DNA from: Clostridiales bacterium UBA7044
Lineage (GTDB): Bacteria; Bacillota; Clostridia; Oscillospirales; Oscillospiraceae
Length of the DNA: 8,842 nucleotides
Assembly: GCA_002493965.1 (NCBI GenBank)
Contig: DLAP01000043.1
Location: 1 to 8,842 of the forward strand
Reading direction: 5' to 3'
The translations under genes and the position numbers were made by a program. This document shows positions 1 through 5,699 of the stretch, piece by piece (the first letter of the stretch is position 1; each line of letters starts with the position of its first letter). The notes under the pieces are model-generated. The model had not been told where the DNA came from. It saw only the letters and a program-made list of their open reading frames with translations, and did not search any database.

Positions 1-54
1 GGGGAGGATTATTCTGCGATTTTGCCACTTGAAAAACCCGGGGAAAGGGGTTAA
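1..54 (+). CDS. Possible C-terminal tail of an upstream gene (partial)
   Basis: Frame 1 is open from the window edge to a TAA at 52-54 and reads GEDYSAILPLEKPGERG, a plausible hydrophilic protein C-terminus. It lies 17 nt before a hairpin with a U-tract at 71-117 that could serve as its terminator. Seventeen codons are too few to identify a family, and frame 2 is also open across this stretch, so coding status is uncertain. A candidate promoter for the next gene overlaps this segment, which slightly weakens the coding call. Confidence 0.3.
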   Translation, partial: GEDYSAILPLEKPGERG

Positions 55-57
55 AAT
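29..57 (+). promoter_or_regulatory. Candidate sigma-A promoter for the MATE remnant
   Basis: TTGAAA at 29-34 and TAAAAT at 52-57 are separated by exactly 17 bp. Each hexamer is one mismatch from consensus. Transcription would start near 64, leaving a leader of about 80 nt containing the 71-117 hairpin. It overlaps the possible coding tail at 1-54, so it is a candidate only. Confidence 0.45.
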
Positions 58-70
58 AACACGGTCGAGC

Positions 71-117
71 CGCAAAATGCGTAAGTCCGGACTTCCTGGG
101 CTTACGCATTTTTTGCG
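71..117 (+). terminator. Hairpin with U-tract (terminator or leader attenuator)
   Basis: The arms at 74-85 and 101-112 are perfectly complementary over 12 bp and the right arm runs into six T residues (109-114). The outer bases CGC (71-73) and GCG (115-117) can also pair. The loop contains the 12-bp palindrome AAGTCCGGACTT (83-94). It could terminate an upstream gene. If the promoter at 29-57 is real, it would instead be a terminator inside the leader of the MATE gene. Confidence 0.7.
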
Positions 118-146
118 TATTCGAGATCAGAGGAGGTTATGAAAAT

Positions 147-426
147 ATGAAAGAATCCAGTCAGTATCTTGCCACCGAGCGCGTGGGAAAGCTGATGGCA
201 AAATACGCGGTACCCTGCGTGATTTCTCTGCTGGTGGGGGCGCTGTATAACATTGTGGACCAGATTTTTATTGCCAACGCCACCTATGCTGCTGCCACGG
301 ATTTTTGGATTGGACGGGGTGCTGTACTCCATGCCCCTTTCGGACGGGCTGACCTTCCTGGTGGCGGTGTTCCTGACCCTCGGGACCTACCGGGAATTGG
401 GAAAGAACGGCGGAATAGAGCAGTAA
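147..426 (+). pseudogene. MATE-family multidrug/Na+ efflux transporter, internally deleted and frameshifted remnant
   Basis: The 5' part (147 to about 281) encodes a typical MATE N-terminus: a short polar start, then the first membrane helix with VPCVISLLVGALYNIVDQIF. From about 280 the next frame encodes an equally typical MATE C-terminus (PMLLPRIFGLDGVLYSMPLS, then a final hydrophobic helix and a polar tail), ending at TAA 424-426. The two pieces total about 93 codons, whereas MATE proteins usually have about 450 residues and 12 helices. The middle of the gene, roughly 350 codons, is therefore missing and the junction also changes frame. As read from 147, translation would leave the family frame and run to about 500. 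The start is chosen for AGGAGG at 131-136, ten bases upstream. GCCA occurs three times near the junction (273, 279, 294), compatible with a microhomology deletion. An assembly collapse cannot be excluded. No transporter function is expected. Confidence 0.85.
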
Positions 427-464
427 ACTCACTTGGCGCTCCCAAAGGGAGAATGGGCACGGCA

Positions 465-511
465 AATGAAAATGACTATGGCTGCCACCGGCAGCCATAG
501 TCATTTTCATT
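465..511. repeat. Perfect 22-bp inverted repeat, possible bidirectional terminator
   Basis: Positions 465-486 and 490-511 are exact reverse complements around a 3-nt spacer (ACC). The top of the stem is GC-rich (GGCTGCC/GGCAGCC) and the base AT-rich. It lies 38 nt after the MATE stop codon. There is no clean U-run beyond either arm, only T-rich sequence within the arm, so termination is plausible but not textbook. Confidence 0.6.
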
Positions 512-572
512 CGCTGCGTGGAGCACCACTGTGACTGAGAGGGCGCACCTGTGACAGAAAGCAATATGGTAT

Positions 573-607
573 AAAAAAGGAGCCATCTCCCCGCCGGAGG
601 TGGCTCC
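573..607 (-). terminator. Rho-independent terminator of the L-serine dehydratase gene
   Basis: Read on the minus strand, a 12-bp stem (607-596 with 590-579, one G-U pair, 5-nt loop) is followed directly by six U residues (578-573). It begins 7 nt past the stop codon of the minus-strand gene at 614-1828, the expected place and orientation. Confidence 0.92.
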
Positions 608-613
608 TGAAAA

Positions 614-1828
614 TTACCCTTTTTTCCGGTTGTAAAGCTTGGCAAGGCCGCCTTCGCTGGTTTCCCGAAAGCGGTGGTCCAGGTTGACACCGGTTTCCCG
701 CATGGCCCGGCATACCATGTCGTAGCTGATGTTTCGGGAGCCGGTGAGGAAGTAGCTTAAATTGCAGGCGTTCATAGCCCGGACGGCGGCCACGGCATTG
801 CGCTCGATGCAGGGAATCTGCACCAGCCCGCAGATGGGGTCGCAGGTCAGACCAAGGTGATGCTCCATGGCCACCTCGGCAGCGTATTCCACCTGGTCCA
901 GATTCTGCTGATATAGCTCCGCCAGGGCAGCGGCGGCCATGGAACAGGCTGTGCCAATCTCCGCCTGACAGCCGCATTCCGCCCCGGAAATGGAGGCGTT
1001 CTGCTTGGTCAGGTTGCCGATGATCCCGGCAGTGGCAAGGCCCCGTAAAATCTCCCGGTCCGTAAAGCCCCGGGTGTCCTGAGCGTATTTCAGAACCGCA
1101 GGCAGAACGCCGCAGGCGCCGCAGGTGGGGGCCGTCACCACTGTGCCGTTGTCCGCGTTTTCCTCGGCCACGGCATAGGCATAGGCGGCAATCATCTGAA
1201 ACTCTTTCAGGGCGGGGATATTGTTTTCCGGAACCTGCTCATAGAGGTATTTGGCTTTGCGCTGGACGTTCAGGCCTCCGGGGAGGACCCCGGTTTTGCT
1301 GAGGCCCGCGGAAATTGCAGCTTTCATGGTCTGCCAGACCTCCTGGAGGAAGTCCCAGATCTCCTCCCCCTCGTTCAATTCCACATAGTCGCTGAGGGTG
1401 CCAATATAGCGCCACTTGCAGAAGTCGGCGATTTCCGCAAAGGAGTGCTCGATGTAAACATCCTCGGTTTCTTTCGCATCCGGTTCCCCGGGGATCCGGA
1501 TATCCCCGCCGCCGATGGATTCCACCCGGAGATGGCCGATCTCTAAGCCATCCGCATAGGCGGAAAAGTCCATGGTGTTGGGGTGCATTCCCTCCCAGCT
1601 TTCCTGGGAGAAGACCACACGGGTCCGGTCTGCCCCCAGGGTATTTAGAAGAACCCGGTCGGTGCCGTGCCCCACACCGGTTTTACTTAAGGAGCCGTAC
1701 AGCGTGACCTGAAAAGAGGTTGCCTGGGGGTAGCGGCGCAGGAAGCCCAGGGCGGCCCGTTCCGGCCCCATAGTGTGAGAAGAAGAGGGACCTTTCCCGA
1801 TTTTATAGATTTCCCGGATGGATTTCAT
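614..1828 (-). CDS. sdaA: L-serine ammonia-lyase (L-serine dehydratase), iron-sulfur dependent, single chain
   Basis: This cytoplasmic enzyme deaminates L-serine to pyruvate and ammonia using an oxygen-sensitive [4Fe-4S] cluster rather than PLP. The 404-residue protein carries both family domains in one chain: the beta domain (about 1-150, with GKGPSSSHTMGP at 11-22) and the alpha domain (about 160-400, with PTCGACGVLPA near 234-244). Cys287, Cys329 and Cys340 match the spacing (42 and 11 residues) of the three cluster ligands I recall from the Legionella enzyme (Cys343, 385, 396). No cysteine ends the C-terminus, where the Legionella enzyme supplies a fourth ligand. The start is chosen for ACCTCC at 1835-1840 (AGGAGG-type site on the minus strand) and for the immediate family N-terminus. 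Many Clostridia split this enzyme into sdaAA and sdaAB; here it is fused. It is monocistronic, with its own promoter and terminator. Confidence 0.95.
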   Translation of the reverse strand: MKSIREIYKIGKGPSSSHTMGPERAALGFLRRYPQATSFQVTLYGSLSKTGVGHGTDRVLLNTLGADRTRVVFSQESWEGMHPNTMDFSAYADGLEIGHLRVESIGGGDIRIPGEPDAKETEDVYIEHSFAEIADFCKWRYIGTLSDYVELNEGEEIWDFLQEVWQTMKAAISAGLSKTGVLPGGLNVQRKAKYLYEQVPENNIPALKEFQMIAAYAYAVAEENADNGTVVTAPTCGACGVLPAVLKYAQDTRGFTDREILRGLATAGIIGNLTKQNASISGAECGCQAEIGTACSMAAAALAELYQQNLDQVEYAAEVAMEHHLGLTCDPICGLVQIPCIERNAVAAVRAMNACNLSYFLTGSRNISYDMVCRAMRETGVNLDHRFRETSEGGLAKLYNRKKG

Positions 1829-1867
1829 GGAAATACCTCCGCTTTCAAATGGAATTTCTTTTTCTTT

Positions 1868-1896
1868 AGTATAACAAAAAAGAGGAGAAAAGGCAA
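1868..1896 (-). promoter_or_regulatory. Sigma-A promoter of the L-serine dehydratase gene
   Basis: On the minus strand TTGCCT (1896-1891) and TATACT (1873-1868) are separated by exactly 17 bp. The -10 element lies about 40 nt upstream of the ATG at 1828, leaving a short leader with the ribosome binding site. It is back to back with the proS promoter; the two -35 boxes are 11 bp apart. Confidence 0.75.
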
Positions 1897-1907
1897 TTCA
1901 AATTTCA

Positions 1908-1936
1908 TTGCAACCCCTTGACAGCAGTGCTATAAT
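1908..1936 (+). promoter_or_regulatory. Sigma-A promoter of proS
   Basis: TTGCAA at 1908-1913 and a perfect TATAAT at 1931-1936 are spaced by 17 bp. A perfect TTGACA at 1918-1923 also lies here but is only 7 bp from the -10, so it cannot be its partner. Transcription from about 1943 leaves a leader of under 30 nt before the start at 1971 and excludes the upstream in-frame ATG at 1908. Confidence 0.8.
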
Positions 1937-1970
1937 AGGTAAAGAAATGATACCTGAGAGGATGAAAACT

Positions 1971-3407
1971 ATGGCAAAAGAGAAGAAGGTAGAGCAGATC
2001 ACCGACATGGAGGTTGACTTTACCCAATGGTTTACCGATGTGTGCAAAAAGGCACAGCTGATCGACTATTCTTCCATTAAGGGAATCTTTGTTTACCGGC
2101 CCTATGGCTATGCCATTTGGGAAAATATGCAGCACATTCTGGATGCGGAATTTAAGAAGGTGGGCGTGGAAAACGTCTATATGCCCATGCTGATTCCCGA
2201 GAGCCTGCTGCAAAAGGAAAAGGATCATGTGGAGGGCTTCGCTCCGGAGTGCGCCTGGGTCACTATGGGCGGCAATGACAAGCTGGAGGAGCGGTACGCC
2301 ATCCGTCCCACCTCTGAAACTCTCTTCTGTGAGCATTTCGCCCAAGTCATTCAGTCCCACCGGGACCTGCCCATGAAGTACAACCAGTGGTGCAGCGTGC
2401 TTCGCTGGGAGAAGACCTCCCGTCCCTTCCTGCGGCATCGGGAATTTCTGTGGCAGGAAGGCCATACCATGCATGCTACTGCCGAGGAAGCCAAGGCCTT
2501 CACCGAGCAGATGCTGAATATTTACGCCGACTTCTGCGAGAACGTGCTGGCCATGCCTGTCACCCGGGGCCAGAAGACCGACAAGGAGAAGTTCAACGGC
2601 GCCGAGGCCACCTATACCATCGAGTGCATGATGCATGACCGGAAGGCATTGCAGGCCGGCACCTCCCACTATTTTGGTGATGGCTTCGCCAAGGCATTCG
2701 ACATCACCTTCACGGATAAGAATAACCAGCGGGTCAATCCCCATCAGACCTCCTGGGGCGTTTCCACCCGGCTTATCGGCGGCATTATTATGACCCATGG
2801 CGACAATAACGGCCTGGTGCTGCCTCCCAAGATCGCTCCGGTGCAGGTGGTCATCCTGCCTGTGGCCCAGCATAAGCCCGGTGTTCTGGAAGCGGCAGAC
2901 GGCTTGAAGGACCGGCTGATTGCGGCAGGTTTCCGTACCAAGCTGGACGACTCCGACAACTCCATGGGCTGGAAGTGCGCCGAATACGAAATGAAGGGTG
3001 TGCCCCTGCGGGTGGAGTGCGGCCCCCGGGATCTGGAGAACGACCAGTGCGTTCTGGTTCGTCGGACGGATCGGGAAAAGGTGGTCGTGAAGCTGGAAGA
3101 CCTGGAAAACGCGGTGAAGGAGCAGCTGGAGGTTGTTCAGCAGCAGATGTACGACCGGGCCAAGAAGAACCTGGACGAACACATCTTCACCGCCCATACC
3201 CTGGAGGAAGCCAAGGAGCTTCAGGAGAAGAACGGCGGCTACGTCAAGACCATGTGGTGCGGCGACGTGGAGTGCGAAATGAAGATGAAGGAAGTGGCCG
3301 GCATGTCCTCCCGCTGCATTCCCTTCGCCCAAGAGCATCTGGCAGATACCTGCCCCTGCTGCGGCAAGCCCGCTACCAAGATGGTTTACTGGGGCGTTGC
3401 GTACTAA
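1971..3407 (+). CDS. proS: Prolyl-tRNA synthetase, archaeal/eukaryotic-like type
   Basis: This class II aminoacyl-tRNA synthetase attaches proline to tRNA-Pro in the cytoplasm. The 478 residues show a catalytic core with RPTSETLF (112-119), motif 2 around R145WEKTSRPFLRH and HREFLWQEGH (156-165), and motif 3 from about W262 (GVSTRLIGGIIMTHGD). An anticodon-binding domain begins near PVQVVILPV (290-298). A C-terminal zinc-binding region follows, with Cys430, Cys435 and CPCC (461-464), and the protein ends in tyrosine. There is no large editing insertion between motifs 2 and 3, as in bacterial-type ProRS, so this is the shorter type common in Clostridia. The start at 1971 has GAGAGGA (1956-1962) eight bases upstream. 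In-frame ATGs at 1908, 1947 and 1962 precede it, but the first lies in the promoter and the others have poorly placed ribosome binding sites. It is monocistronic and divergent from the serine dehydratase gene. Confidence 0.97.
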   Translation: MAKEKKVEQITDMEVDFTQWFTDVCKKAQLIDYSSIKGIFVYRPYGYAIWENMQHILDAEFKKVGVENVYMPMLIPESLLQKEKDHVEGFAPECAWVTMGGNDKLEERYAIRPTSETLFCEHFAQVIQSHRDLPMKYNQWCSVLRWEKTSRPFLRHREFLWQEGHTMHATAEEAKAFTEQMLNIYADFCENVLAMPVTRGQKTDKEKFNGAEATYTIECMMHDRKALQAGTSHYFGDGFAKAFDITFTDKNNQRVNPHQTSWGVSTRLIGGIIMTHGDNNGLVLPPKIAPVQVVILPVAQHKPGVLEAADGLKDRLIAAGFRTKLDDSDNSMGWKCAEYEMKGVPLRVECGPRDLENDQCVLVRRTDREKVVVKLEDLENAVKEQLEVVQQQMYDRAKKNLDEHIFTAHTLEEAKELQEKNGGYVKTMWCGDVECEMKMKEVAGMSSRCIPFAQEHLADTCPCCGKPATKMVYWGVAY

Positions 3408-3429
3408 TATAGTAAGGTATTGAGAAAGG

Positions 3430-3463
3430 AACAGGTCTGCGCATGGTTCGCAGACCTGTTTTT
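3430..3463 (+). terminator. Rho-independent terminator of proS
   Basis: A perfect 12-bp stem (3430-3441 with 3449-3460, loop CATGGTT) ends in a run of five T residues (3459-3463), 22 nt after the proS stop. It separates proS from the small gene at 3490. Confidence 0.93.
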
Positions 3464-3489
3464 CTGTCACAAAAGGATAAGGAGGCGTT

Positions 3490-3990
3490 ATGGAACGAAT
3501 TTTGATTATCGGTTGCTCCGGCAGCGGTAAGTCCACTTTGGCCCGCGCCATGGGCGAGAAATTACAGCTTCCGGTGATCCATCTGGATCAGCTCTGGTGG
3601 AAGCCGGGTTGGGAGAATTACACCAAGGAAGAATTTGACGAAAAGCTGGAAGCGGTCTTGCAGGAAAGCCGCTGGATTATGGACGGAAACTTCCGGCGCA
3701 CCCTGCCAAAGCGCTTAGAAAGGTGCGATACCGTGATTTACCTAGATTTTCCCCGGTGGGCGTGTCTTCGAGGCGTACTTCATCGGGTCGTGACAGGCTA
3801 CGGCAAGGTGCGCCCGGACATGGGCCAAGGATGCCCGGAACGGTTTGACTGGGAATTTATCAAATGGATCTGGAACTTTAACCAGGAGAATCGGAAGCAG
3901 AATTATGATATGCTGGCCCGGACGAGACACGCGGAAACGGTTATTCTCAAAAACCGGCGGGAAGTGAAGCGGTTTCTGGAAAGTCTGTAA
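3490..3990 (+). CDS. P-loop nucleotide kinase-like protein (FlaR/adenylate kinase-like ATPase)
   Basis: This is a 166-residue soluble protein opening with a classical Walker A motif, GCSGSGKST at residues 8-16, directly after the first beta strand. HLDQLWWKPGW (31-41) and WIMDGNF, then a D-x-x-I-Y-L-D-F-P strand, are typical of the small adenylate kinase-like proteins often annotated as 'topology modulation protein' or FlaR. Members are thought to phosphorylate or bind small nucleotides, and the FlaR name does not establish a role in DNA topology. AAGGAGG at 3479-3485 ends four bases before the ATG, supporting this start. The gene lies between two terminators (3430-3463 and 4037-4072) with no convincing promoter of its own, so it may depend on read-through from proS. 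The substrate cannot be told from sequence. Confidence 0.8.
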   Translation: MERILIIGCSGSGKSTLARAMGEKLQLPVIHLDQLWWKPGWENYTKEEFDEKLEAVLQESRWIMDGNFRRTLPKRLERCDTVIYLDFPRWACLRGVLHRVVTGYGKVRPDMGQGCPERFDWEFIKWIWNFNQENRKQNYDMLARTRHAETVILKNRREVKRFLESL

Positions 3991-3992
3991 CC

Positions 3993-4021
3993 ACCGACCC
4001 AGGGAATTTGTCCTGGGCGGT
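3993..4021 (+). other. GC-rich hairpin after the P-loop kinase gene
   Basis: ACCG (3993-3996) plus CCCAGG (3998-4003) pair with CCTGGG (4012-4017) plus CGGT (4018-4021), giving 10 bp with one bulged A. It begins 3 nt after the stop codon. The downstream sequence TTCCTTC is only weakly U-rich, so it may assist 3'-end formation but is not a clear terminator alone. Confidence 0.5.
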
Positions 4022-4035
4022 TTCCTTCATACAAT

Positions 4036-4071
4036 AAAAAAATTCCGAACGCATTTGCGTTCGGAATTTTT

Positions 4072-4072
<1 letters not shown>
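4036..4072. terminator. Bidirectional terminator between the P-loop kinase gene and the tRNA genes
   Basis: The arms 4037-4052 and 4057-4072 are perfectly complementary over 16 bp with a 4-nt loop (ATTT). The plus-strand right arm ends in six T residues, and the left flank gives seven U on the minus strand. It therefore serves the gene at 3490 on one strand and the tRNA transcript on the other. It directly abuts the encoded CCA end of tRNA-Trp. Confidence 0.93.
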
Positions 4073-4147
<75 letters not shown>

Positions 4148-4183
4148 GTATCTTTTATTTAAAAGGTGAAGACCTGTGTTATC

Positions 4184-4260
4184 TGGTGGGCCTTCAGGGA
4201 CTTGAACCCGGGACGATCCGGTTATGAGCCGGAGGCTCTGACCAACTGAGCTAAAGGCCC
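4184..4260 (-). tRNA. tRNA with CAU anticodon (elongator Met or Ile2), CCA end encoded
   Basis: On the minus strand the acceptor arms GGGCCTT (4260-4254) and AAGGCCC (4194-4188) pair fully, followed by discriminator A (4187) and CCA (4186-4184). The anticodon stem is TCCGG/CCGGA around loop CTCATAA, so the anticodon is CAU. The G1-C72 pair and the lack of three stacked G-C pairs with G on the 5' side argue against initiator tRNA. Whether C34 is converted to lysidine by TilS (making Ile2) or left as Met cannot be settled by eye. Confidence 0.95.
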
Positions 4261-4295
4261 ATAGTGCGGCAACCCACCTGGCTGCCACGCAGGCT

Positions 4296-4324
4296 ATTAT
4301 AGCATTGAAATAGATGCCTGTCAA
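4296..4324 (-). promoter_or_regulatory. Consensus sigma-A promoter for the two tRNA genes
   Basis: On the minus strand a perfect TTGACA (4324-4319) and a perfect TATAAT (4301-4296) are separated by exactly 17 bp, about 36 nt upstream of the first tRNA. This matches the strong promoters expected for stable RNA genes. Confidence 0.92.
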
Positions 4325-4553
4325 GCAGTTTCTTTTTGAAATTTCTAGACCCGAATCTTGCACAGATGCTTCGAAAAGTAACAGGAAAGCTGGCTTAGAA
4401 AGTGGTTTTCAGAACGAATTCTGGCAGGAATTGTATAAAGAAAATGAAAAATTGCAAGCATCTGGAAATGTTCACTGACCATGGACGGTTGTTCATGCAC
4501 AAAAGTCACAAAATGACGCTTCATTCTGCTAAATTATTAGGAAACTTAGTGCG
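4325..4553. other. Intergenic stretch between the divergent tRNA and opp promoters, no gene seen
   Basis: This 229-bp AT-rich segment holds no open frame with a ribosome binding site and no tRNA-like fold. TGTTCA occurs twice (near 4469 and 4490) around ACCATGG, which could be operator-like but is weak. TATAAA near 4435 lacks a good -35 partner. The region presumably carries upstream control sites for the opp promoter. Confidence 0.5.
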
Positions 4554-4582
4554 TTGAAAATTATTTCCCTGTGGTGTATAAT
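4554..4582 (+). promoter_or_regulatory. Sigma-A promoter of the opp operon
   Basis: TTGAAA at 4554-4559 and a perfect TATAAT at 4577-4582 are separated by 17 bp. A start near 4589 gives a leader of about 170 nt before oppB, unusually long compared with the other genes here. Confidence 0.85.
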
Positions 4583-4688
4583 TCTCTTAATATTTCCGAA
4601 CCTTGCTGCGTGCTTTTTCCTTTGAATGGGTCAAAAGAGCGTCCCAAGCGCCCATGGACGGAGCCGAGGGGAGAATACATAGACAATG

Positions 4689-4749
4689 GAAGCGGGATCC
4701 CGCTTCATGCTGTTTTTACAAAAACAGCATGATACTCCTTTGGAAAGGA
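4689..4749 (+). promoter_or_regulatory. Three tandem inverted repeats in the opp leader, last one over the Shine-Dalgarno
   Basis: The first is the perfect 18-bp palindrome GAAGCGGGATCCCGCTTC (4689-4706). The second pairs 4706-4717 with 4720-4731 over 12 bp around only two bases. The third pairs TCCTTT (4736-4741) with AAAGGA (4744-4749), and the latter is the oppB Shine-Dalgarno. T residues 4713-4717 follow the first hairpin at a terminator-like distance but are also captured by the second. Leader-level control of the operon is inference. Confidence 0.55.
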
Positions 4750-4758
4750 AGAAAGTAA

Positions 4759-5688
4759 ATGAACGCAAAAACGCTGATGTACATACTGAAACGGATTGCC
4801 CTGGCCATCCTGACAGTGTGGGTCGTCATTACGGTAACGTTCTTTGTCATGAGAGCCGTCCCTGGCGGCCCGTTCATGGGAGAGAAGGCCATCTCGGAAG
4901 CTGCTCAGGCTGCCCTGGAGGCAAAGTATGGCTATGATAAGCCTCTGATGGAACAGTATGTCACTTACCTGAAGGACGTGGTATTCCATCTGGATTTCGG
5001 TCCTTCTGTAAAGCTCAGAGGCCGTATGGTCATTGATGTCATTGCAGACGGCATGAAAACCTCCGCAAAGCTGGGCCTGATCGCCGCCTTCATTGCTCTT
5101 GCCTTCGGCGTGGTTCTGGGCGCGGTTGCCGCCCTGCGGCGCAACAAGATCATCGATAAGTTGATTATGGTCATCACCACTGCCTTCGTTTCCATGCCTT
5201 CCTTTATCATAGGTACTCTGCTGCTTCTTGCCTTTGCCGTGCGCTGGCCCATCTTTCCTGCCAACGGCTCTACTGCCGATGGCCTGGTGCTTCCCATTAT
5301 TACATTGTCCGTGTACCCCATGGCATACATCACCCGTCTGACCCGTTCCTCCATGCTGGACGTGCTGGGTCAGGACTACATCCGTACCGCAAAGGCCAAG
5401 GGCGTTTCCGGTGTCAAGATCATCTTCGGCCATGCCCTGAAGAACTCCCTGATTCCGGTCATTACCTATTTTGGGCCCATGCTCGCTTACATTGTCACCG
5501 GTTCTCTGGTGGTGGAGCAGATATTTGCAGTGCCTGGTATCGGCCGCAACTTCGTCAGCAGCATCACAAACCGTGACTATCCTATGATTATGGGTACGAC
5601 CATCGTCCTGGCAACGCTGATCGTCGTTATGAACCTGATCAGCGATATCCTCTATAAGGTCGTGGATCCCAGAATCACCCTGGAGTAA
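4759..5688 (+). CDS. oppB: Oligopeptide/dipeptide ABC transporter permease, OppB/DppB type
   Basis: This is one of the two membrane subunits of a peptide importer; with OppC it forms the channel through the cytoplasmic membrane. The 309-residue protein has the family N-terminal helix (about 9-31) and the AVPGGPF segment just after it. An extracellular region lies at about 40-95, followed by roughly five more helices. The cytoplasmic EAA loop, DYIRTAKAKGVSG near 206-218 and continuing to about 234, contacts the ATPases. VEQIFAVPGIG (252-262) and the C-terminal DPRITLE are also typical. AAAGGAAG (4744-4751) lies seven bases before the ATG, though it can pair with TCCTTT just upstream. First gene of a four-gene operon; oppC starts 11 nt after its stop. 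Substrate class (di- or oligopeptide, or another solute such as nickel) is not fixed by sequence; peptide is most likely. Confidence 0.95.
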   Translation: MNAKTLMYILKRIALAILTVWVVITVTFFVMRAVPGGPFMGEKAISEAAQAALEAKYGYDKPLMEQYVTYLKDVVFHLDFGPSVKLRGRMVIDVIADGMKTSAKLGLIAAFIALAFGVVLGAVAALRRNKIIDKLIMVITTAFVSMPSFIIGTLLLLAFAVRWPIFPANGSTADGLVLPIITLSVYPMAYITRLTRSSMLDVLGQDYIRTAKAKGVSGVKIIFGHALKNSLIPVITYFGPMLAYIVTGSLVVEQIFAVPGIGRNFVSSITNRDYPMIMGTTIVLATLIVVMNLISDILYKVVDPRITLE

Positions 5689-5699
5689 GGAGAGCAGAC

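Noticed and set aside
529..555. CTGTGAC direct repeat 20 bp apart
   Set aside because: Only 7 bp long with no further similarity around it and no related element; expected by chance.
507..977. 156-codon frame overlapping the 3' part of the serine dehydratase gene on the same strand
   Set aside because: It is a frameshifted reading of the dehydratase, runs through its terminator, and lacks a ribosome binding site.
1918..1936. Perfect TTGACA next to perfect TATAAT as a promoter pair
   Set aside because: The spacing is only 7 bp, so they cannot act together. TTGCAA at 1908 with a 17-bp spacer is the workable -35.
3385..3413. TTTACT-N17-TATAGT as a promoter for the P-loop kinase gene
   Set aside because: The -35 is poor, it overlaps the proS coding end, and it precedes the proS terminator, which would stop the transcript.
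1905..3551. 548-codon open frame antisense to all of proS
   Set aside because: It is the mirror of a strongly conserved synthetase gene, its translation is rich in His, Gln, Leu and Gly with no recognisable domain, and it would run across the proS promoter and terminator. Long antisense frames are a common by-product of biased third-codon positions in GC-rich genes.
4590..4758. T-box or known riboswitch in the opp leader
   Set aside because: I see no T-box core sequence and no match to riboswitch consensus motifs I can recall. GGACGGAG near 4656 only loosely recalls glutamine-riboswitch-like motifs and lacks the rest.
4686..4937. Possible leader peptide starting in the opp leader and overlapping oppB
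   Set aside because: The purine-rich site at about 4661-4673 is too far from the ATG, and most of the frame is an out-of-frame reading of oppB.
4705..5433. 242-codon minus-strand open frame over the opp leader and oppB
   Set aside because: Its translation is low-complexity and polar (many H, Q, D, G) and it is antisense to a clear permease gene. Similar frames antisense to oppC and oppD were rejected for the same reason.
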